Below, piece after piece: positions 56,385 through 64,000 of a stretch of 64,000 nucleotides of DNA. The translations under genes were made by a program, and so were the position numbers. Origin of the DNA: Pleurodeles waltl (taxonomy: Eukaryota; Chordata; Amphibia; Caudata; Salamandridae); contig NC_090450.1 in the NCBI RefSeq assembly GCF_031143425.1, positions 220,173,442 through 220,237,441 on the forward strand, in the 5' to 3' direction. Below the pieces are notes generated by a model. It was given only the letters and a program-made list of their open reading frames with translations, had not been told where the DNA came from and ran no database searches. How positions within the stretch are numbered: position 1 is the first letter of the stretch; each line of letters starts with the position of its first letter.

Positions 56385-57290
56385 TCTCTCCCATCAAAGC
56401 TCCTTCTTGGAAAGTTTCGGGTAGCTGCATCAGACAGGGGCTGAGAAAAAAGTGGTAGATCCCAAAATAAATTTTCCCCGCTCATTTTTCCACAGTAAAA
56501 TTGAACAGCAATACCACAAAAACTGCAGAACAGATTTACAACAAATTTGGCAGAAAGATAGAAATTGGTAGAGAAAGCATTACTTGTGATTTGGTGTAAA
56601 ACTATTCAGTAGTTTTTGAGTAATTAAGGATAGACAAATTGGTATATTTCACGCCGCTGTGGATCCCTGGAGCCGACTAATCTCCAAAGGAGGTCTAATT
56701 GGCTGCCACCACATTAACAGCAATGTAGCTGCAGCCATCTTGGGACTGAAAAAAAATGAAAAAGACAGGCCTGGTGGGGCGGTCCCAGAAAGATTACCCT
56801 GGGGTCTAAAACATTTTTTTTATTTTGCTGTGAAAAAAGTGTGGTCTTCCCCACTATAAAAATAAACACACCCTGAGGTGGGTCATGGCATGGGGGGTGC
56901 ATTTAAATATTTCAGAGAGGGGTGGCACATAGCCCCCCTCTCTGAGCCTCAAATGATCTCCAAGGTCAGCATCTACTGGGGCTGAATACAAAAAAGGGGA
57001 AGAGGTGCACAGGCCCTCCTTCTACACCTCAAAAGGCCCCAGAGACCCCAACATTAACAAAAGGAGGGCATGTGGTCCCTCTCCCTGAATCTGAAAAGGC
57101 CCTGGAGACCCCACACCCCCAGAGTCGAATAAAATATAATGGGGAGGGGGCGAGCTGCCTCCCTAACAGAGACTCCAAAGGCCCAGGGACCCCATATCCA
57201 TGTCTGAATACAAAATAAGGGGGTGGGGGATGTGACCTTACCAAGCCTCAAATACCTCCAGGGATGCCATCACCTAGGGCCGACTCACCC
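56385..57290. repeat. Inverted copy of the large repeat unit (left arm)
   Basis: 56400-56640 is the inverted counterpart of 60360-60640: GGAAAGTTTCGGGT, GGGGCTGAGAAAA, CACAAAAACTGC and TTGTGATTTGGTGT answer their complements there. 56860-57290 is a degenerate G/C-rich array (blocks like AGGCCCCAGAGACCCCA). The endogenous retrovirus abuts at 56381. Confidence 0.6.
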
Positions 57291-58364
57291 ACTGTGTCTC
57301 AGGAAGCCCAACCCTGGGACATAGTAGTTTATCTGCTTGCAAGAGCGTGGGCAAGGAACACTTGTCTGCTCTAATTCAGAGGGAGCTTTAAAAATGTTCC
57401 TGCCAAGGGGAAGAAAACATTTGCTTTCCTGTCCACGCACTTGAAGGCTAGATTCCCTCCCCTCCCCCCCACCCCCAGAGAAGCAGTGAAAAACCCTTCT
57501 CCTGTTGGCCGCGGCGGCTGCCTCAGATATCAAGGGGAAGGGCAGGGGGACGATGGGGATGGAGGGGAACAAATGAAATAAAAATAAAAAGCGTACAGGT
57601 CATCACTACCACCATCCTCTCCTGCTGCCCCGTTCATCCTCCTTTCCTGTTCTGGTGTCCCAGCATTCACTGGGGCACCAGAAGAAGGTCCCCAGCAATC
57701 CTCGTGCTGCTAACATGCTAAACATAGCATTTAAGCAGTCAGGATTGGTTTGAGCGGCAGTGATCGCCACTCAGACACAACCCTGGGGCCTGTGCAGTTT
57801 CTCCAGTCCAGCTGTTCAACAGTCGGACTGGAGATACCTAAGTGTGCATGTGTGTTTGGACGGCCGTCATAGGCCATCCAAACACACATGCGCACTTTTT
57901 GCACACAATTCCTCATCCCCCCTCCCACCCCTCTTGGGCCAGCCCTGCCTCTCCCTTCACATGCTGGCAAAGCCAGCACAGCAGAAAAATAAAACAATAT
58001 TCAAATATTTGCTTTATTTTTCTGCTACTGGCTCTTAGCTAGTGGGGCGATTCTCCTCTACCATTGTGGAGAAACCACCCCCGCCTGCTGGGCAGCAGCA
58101 ACCCTGGCTCCCAATGCAACCAGGATGGGGGCATACAGGTAGCAGGTGGGACAGCAGGGGTCCCGGGGATCCCCCGCGGCAACCAACATAGTGTTTTGTG
58201 GGTGCCATGGGGCATCCACTTAAGGCCCTGGCGGATACGTTTCCCAGGCCCAAAATTTGCTTGGGGAGGGGGCCGTGCACCCCTCCCCTTAAAATATAAA
58301 GGCTCTGGGGTTTGGGGTCCCCAGGGCCAGTAATAGATTGGGGAGGGAGGCCACTGAACCAATA
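57291..58364. repeat. Spacer with hairpins and a short degenerate array
   Basis: No gene. 57800-57832 is a CTCCAGTCCAGCTG palindrome, 57842-57893 a larger one around GTTTGGACGGCCGTC, and 57986-58021 an AT-rich fold around AAAATAAAACAATATT. 58080-58345 repeats the G/C-rich blocks of the neighbouring arrays (GGTTTGGGGTCCCCAGGGCC). Confidence 0.45.
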
Positions 58365-60720
58365 AAATTCACCAGTTATATTTATCTCTAGTAACTCAGA
58401 TTCCTGCCCTACGGTAACTATAACATGCGCCCTTGACGTGCGCTTTCTTGTCATTAATGATGTAATTTCAGATAATGTAGTTATGATATCAATAATGTTA
58501 TAGAACACATCATGAGTGATGTAATATGTGAGGTAATTAGCTGTGCATGGCGAGGGTGCGAGGTATAGTTGCTTTAGAGCACAAGAATACTAGATCTGGT
58601 GAAATTCATTATTTTGTTGCACTTAAAATGTTACATTGTCACCAAATGTTCACCTAACTATAATATCACTTTACCCATTATTAGGTGAATTTCTAAGCAT
58701 AAAGTAATATTTTATTATTATACATAAAGCCAACCTGCTGATAGACAACCCCTTGCAGGTCAGTCCCTGCAACTGTGCAACCCCGCTTTCCAAGCCCTTT
58801 TGGGCCACTTGCAATCCATCACCTGGGATCTATTTGTTTTTTCAAGGTGAGGGGGTTGCGCATCCCCTTCCCAGTCCACTTTGGGCCATGGAGGCCCCAT
58901 CTGCTGGGGCCTTTGTTCTTTTATTAAGGAGAGTGTGGAGTGTAGCCCCTATCCCAGAGCCACTTAGGGCACTATGGGCCTCCATCTCTGGGTCTTTTTT
59001 TATTTATTAAGGGGCCACTTTTTATTTATTTATTATGCAGTGCCACTCCCGGAACCACTATAGGTCCGGGGGACCCCATCTCCTGGGCCTTTTTATTAAT
59101 TTAAGAGGAGGGAACACAGACCCCTCCCTGAGCCCAAGGGCCCAACCCTCTTGGGCCAATGGAAATTTCTAAAGGCAAAGGAGCCTCGTCACGTCTTCCT
59201 CAAGCCACAATGGGACACATGTATCCCCTACCCCTGGACAATTAAGGGAGAGGAATGTGAAGCTCCCCCTCCCCACATCAATAGTGGACTTGGGGACCCC
59301 ATCCCCAGGAACACACACATATTTTAGAAGAAGGGGCTGCACAGTCCCCCTCCCCAAGCCACTAATGGGCCCTTGATACTTAGTTCCTTGGGGCCTTGTT
59401 TTTTTATAATAAGGAAACTGGTGGGGCCCAGCCCCCTTCTTGAGTTTATAGAGGCTCTGGGAACCCCATCCACCATAGCCTCTGGTATTTCTGGGTGGGT
59501 GACCCTGTGCCCACCTGGGGCACCCACCAAACAACACTTTGGGGGCAAAGGGTCCCTGGGGCCTTTATGTCTTTAATTTTAGAGCTACCCACGGCGATGG
59601 GGTCCCCGGGGTCCATTTAGGCTCATACAGGGGGTCTTGTGCCCCTTCCTCTTTATTTTAAAATTTGCCCAGTGGGATGGTATACCCTGGGCCTCACTTG
59701 GGATTCAGGAGAGGGCTGCATTTCCTATCACCCATTTTTGCATAGACAGCCCCGGGGATGGGTTCTCCGAGACCCATTAGTTGCTCAGTGAGGGGGAGAA
59801 CAGGCCCCCTCCCTTACGTTTACATTTGACCTTTTGGATAGGGTCCCATTTGTGGCTAGGGATGGGGGCCATAAACCCTACCCACTCAAACCATACTTAG
59901 CCCTGGGGATGAGTCCCAGAGTCCTGAGTGGCTCAGGGAGGGGGTCGCTGCACATGGTTTATCACCATAAATGTTTTATTGTAGACCTCCAAGCCCTGGC
60001 CCACTCTGAGGATCATATATATTATTATGACCCTCCTTATCTTTTTTTCTTATACAAGTCGTGGTCTGGCTGGAGTCTTGTTGGGTTGCATTTTTTTCAA
60101 TAGTTTTTTTTACATTGGTCCTGGGGGGCCCATGGACTGGGGGACAGGATATCCTCACCCTGCCCCTTTACATTTTTTTTATTACTAAGTAGTCCCCATG
60201 TCCTCTAATGCTGCTTGCACCATATTTGTTTATATCACAGGCAGCCAATCAGAGCGCTTGGTCCAGTGACAAAGTGTCTCCTGGTGGAGGAAATGTGCCC
60301 AAGGGAAAAAAAGTTCCTGGGCGAATCAGAACCCTCTATTTTTTAAAGTATCTCAATACCAGCCATCCTGATATTTTTTTTTTCCCTTAATATCTCCAAA
60401 ACTTCTGAACATATATACAACATATCACAAAAGGTACTCCCTCTGGACCAACAACTAACTTCCTGCTAACTTTGGTGTACTTCCATTTAGCAGTTTTTGT
60501 GGTAGTGCTTCTCAAAAATTTCTATGGGGATTTCATGTTTTGGGAGCACCCCCCTTTTCTCAGCCCCCACTTGACGGATCCACCCAGAACTTTCCATCCA
60601 CAAATTAGGGAAAAAAGAGCATCATATTTGTCAAATGGTGCCAAAGTTATTAGCAAAACAAAAAAGCCATTGCCTATGGAAACAACGATCTAACTATATA
60701 CATCTTCTCTAAAAAACAGA
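58365..60720 (+). repeat. Large repeat unit 1 (modules A-B-C)
   Basis: Module A (58365-58560) has AAATTCACCAGTTATA, GGTAACTATAACATGCGCC and CATGAGTGATGTAATATGTG. Module B (about 58790-60000) is a degenerate array of blocks of very roughly 85-110 bp built from CCCCATCTCCTGGGCC-like and AAGGAGAGGG-like pieces. Module C (60360-60720) has CTCCAAAACTTCTGAACAT, AACTTTCCATCCAC and GCCTATGGAAACAACGATC. Modules recur in the same order at 60775-62150. Open frames inside reflect the array. Confidence 0.6.
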
Positions 60721-60774
60721 AAGATTGAAGTAACATTATAGTTAGGTGAAATGTTCAGTTTTAAAAAACACTGA

Positions 60775-62150
60775 AATTCACCAGTAATAGAGTTATCTCA
60801 TGTAACTATAACCTGTGCCCAAAGGTAACTATACCTTGCGCCTCCTCCATGCACAGTGATATTGTCAATGATGTCAAAAAAGATGTCATGAGTGAAGTAA
60901 TATGTAGTGTATTTAGCAGTGAGGGGGGAAGATGCCCTTCATGCAGCTAAGCCCACGCAGCACACAGCCCTCGGTCATGCATGGTGGGAGTGGGCCACAG
61001 GACCTGGCCTGCAGCCTATCCCCCACTCGCAGACAACCCCACGCTGTGCAGAACTTTCGGGGTTGGTTGCATGGAGCACGGCCCTCCAGGGCACCCACCA
61101 CATTTTAGTTTGGGGCCATGGGGGGAATCCAAGGCCCCCTTCTGCCCCAGCTGACTCCCCACATCCAGCCTGAGCCAGCACTGCTCCCATCAGCAGGAAA
61201 TAGCTAAAACAGCAGGCAGGCGGGAGCAATATTTAGAATTGTCTCCCTACCTGCATCACTGCTGGCAGTGAAACAGATCTGAAGTCCGTTCCCGGCTGAT
61301 GGCAGCATTTTTCATGCTCCCACCCACTGGGAGATGACATTGTGTTCGCTCTTGAATGGTGGGAGATTTAAACTGCTCTTGCCAAGCAAGATCAAATACA
61401 GGGTTCCCTGCCCATGCCAGTGTGAACAGGAACACAACTATCTCCTAGGGGTGGGCACGCTGGGACATAACATAAGAGCCGGGCGTGGGGATGAGGTCCC
61501 CGGGGACATTATTGGCTCATGAAGGGGGACCGCACGACACCCCTTCCCCTTTCTACTTGTGGCTGGGCCCTAGGGGTTGGGATCACCAAGGCCAAAGTCA
61601 GTCCTTGATGGAGGCTGTGTACCCCCTTCCCTTTACCAATTCAGCCGGGCCCAGGGGTGGGTCCCTGGGTCAAAAGGGGCCCAAGGAGGCAGGCCACATG
61701 CCCCCCTCCCCTTTACCAATGCAGCTAGGCTCTGGGGATGGGTCCCCAGGGACCGAAAGCGGCTTGGGGAGGGACGCAGCATGCCCCCTTCCCTCTACAA
61801 ATGTTTGTGGTCCCTGGAACTTGGGGTCCCCAGGGCCAAAAACAGCCCAGGGAGGGGGGGCCTGGTGCACTCTTTCTCCCAAACCATCAATATATTTTTC
61901 CCCCAGGGACCTGGCCCACCCGGGGGGCTTAAAAAACAACAAGTATTCCAGACCTCACTTATTTTTACATTTGCCCATGGAAACCCCCTTGTTTCTCAGC
62001 CACTATTTGGCTGATCACCCTAAAACTTTCCATGCACAAGGTAGGCAAAAAAGGGCACTTTCTTGGAAGGTTTTGTGGAGATTTGACAAACCGCAAGTTA
62101 TTAGCAACATAAAAAATGTATTTCCTATGGAAACACAATCCTAACTATAG
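60775..62150 (+). repeat. Large repeat unit 2 (modules A-B-C)
   Basis: Module A at 60775-60930 has AAATTCACCAGTAATAG, GGTAACTATACCTTGCGCC and CATGAGTGAAGTAATATGTAG. Module B at 61470-61960 has CTGGGGATGGGTCCCC-type blocks. Module C at 61960-62150 has AACTTTCCATGCACAAG, AAGTTATTAGCAAC and CCTATGGAAACACAATCC. 60931-61470 is GC-rich spacer without a recognisable feature. Confidence 0.6.
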
Positions 62151-62177
62151 CTACCCAGTGGCTATTGCCACTAAGTA

Positions 62178-63180
<1,003 letters not shown>

Positions 63181-63182
63181 TG

Positions 63183-63186
<4 letters not shown>

Positions 63187-63214
<28 letters not shown>
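63187..63214. repeat. (TA)n microsatellite
   Basis: An uninterrupted TA run of about 28 bp directly after the Penelope-like fragment. Confidence 0.95.
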
Positions 63215-63216
<2 letters not shown>

Positions 63217-63237
63217 TACTCAAGTAATAAAATTATA

Positions 63238-63435
63238 GAAATTCAGCAGTTATAGTTATCTGAAAGTAACTATAACTTGTGCCTTAATGTAACTATAATT
63301 CACTCCCCCACCATCCACATTTTTCTCCTCAATCATTTTACTGCAAATATTACATTATTAATATTAACAATGTTATTAATAAAGATTTCATTAGTGATGA
63401 TATATATATATATCTATATACATATATATGTATAG

Positions 63436-63475
<40 letters not shown>

Positions 63476-63700
63476 GTGACTGAAAAAACAAAGGTTACAG
63501 GGATGTTATAGTTAGGGTCAAATTGTCGGATTTTACACACACAAAACCACAGAAATTCTGCCCCCACAATGCACTGCTTCTGACCACACATATTACACCA
63601 CTCCTGACATGGTAAGTGACATCACTGTTAATTTCACTGATGACATCCCAAATGACATCACTGATGACATCACAGTTCATATCATCCAGTAAGTGTAAGT
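63238..63700. repeat. Module A and its inverted copy around a TA tract
   Basis: 63238-63400 repeats module A (TTCAGCAGTTATAGTTATC, AACTATAACTTGTGCC). 63401-63476 is an imperfect TA microsatellite. 63480-63700 on the complementary strand carries module-A-like GAGTGGTGTAATATGTGTGG and CCTAACTATAACATCC, so the two face each other. A direct GATGACATC motif recurs four times between 63619 and 63672. Confidence 0.6.
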
Positions 63701-64000
63701 GTTTCATAAATGTTTTTGAAACTTAAATATCTATATCAATCTATTGTGTAAATTAAATTACTATTCTTTCTGTACTACTCATTAGTGATACTGTTTCTGA
63801 AATATGTCATGTGATCTATAATTCAGTTTTTGAAGCAGGTGTACTATTTATCAGTGCAATAGCCTCTACACTGACACATGTCCCCTCCTGAAATTATGTG
63901 CACTGTAGTGCTTTGCGACAGTCCATGTTGTTCATGAGACTTCACTCCACAGTGATGCCTGAATTAAGTTCTGTTTTATGACATACTGACCAGTTCCTTA
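63701..64000. other. No recognisable feature
   Basis: AT-rich DNA to the window end, with no element boundary or domain. Confidence 0.45.

Noticed and set aside
58790..60000. A CRISPR-like array of repeats and spacers
   Set aside because: Units are degenerate and variable in length, no unique spacers are bounded by identical repeats, and the context is eukaryotic.
61485..62144. A 219-codon open frame as a gene
   Set aside because: It lies in the degenerate G/C-rich array; a proline/glycine-rich product is expected from the repeat and parallel frames are equally open.

Overview
The window looks like repeat-dense intergenic DNA from a vertebrate with a very large genome, most plausibly a salamander or newt. 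This is an inference from the repeat types. I see nested LTR retrotransposons with roughly 2 kb LTRs, a Gmr1-like Ty3/gypsy element with a SCAN-type gag, Penelope-like elements with GIY-YIG domains, L1/Tx1-type and L2/CR1-type LINE pieces, a spuma-like endogenous retrovirus, and many non-autonomous DNA transposons built from chains of hairpins. I found no convincing host gene exon, no functional tRNA or rRNA gene, no CRISPR array and nothing prokaryotic. Every recognisable coding sequence belongs to a mobile element and is broken.

Layout, left half. 1-5.3 kb: end of a GC-rich MITE, a tRNA-derived SINE with duplicated tails, featureless DNA, then an 883 bp hairpin MITE. 6.3-9.9 kb: a 133 bp MITE, a 5'-truncated L1/Tx1-type LINE and a 700 bp MITE made almost wholly of palindromes. 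10.9-12.1 kb: a G-rich minisatellite inside a TIR-bounded unit. 12.9-16.5 kb: a MITE-like outer element holding a GC-rich MITE and a non-coding LTR. 17-21.6 kb: two copies of a Penelope-like element separated by an older hairpin MITE. 23.5-30.5 kb: two large solo LTRs on the minus strand, the first with a perfect 5 bp target duplication. 30.5-31.5 kb: an L2/CR1-like LINE fragment. 31.9-41.4 kb: the Gmr1-like element, with protease, then integrase, then reverse transcriptase and RNase H.

Layout, right half. 41.9-44.0 kb: another minus-strand LTR. 44.2-56.4 kb: a 12 kb endogenous retrovirus on the minus strand with two LTRs and remains of gag, protease, RT, RNase H, integrase and env, interrupted by a solo-LTR-like insertion and by MITEs, one pair nested. 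56.4-63.7 kb: a complex of large direct and inverted repeat modules with degenerate G/C-rich arrays, AT microsatellites and a third Penelope-like fragment.

The elements record an order of events. Paired LTRs provide empty sites that date MITE insertions after the LTR elements. Several MITE families with unrelated interiors share 3 bp TTA, TAA or similar duplications and G/C-start termini, which points to PIF/Harbinger-type mobilisation by a transposase not present here. The most unusual structural signal is the shared hairpin-chain architecture of these MITEs.
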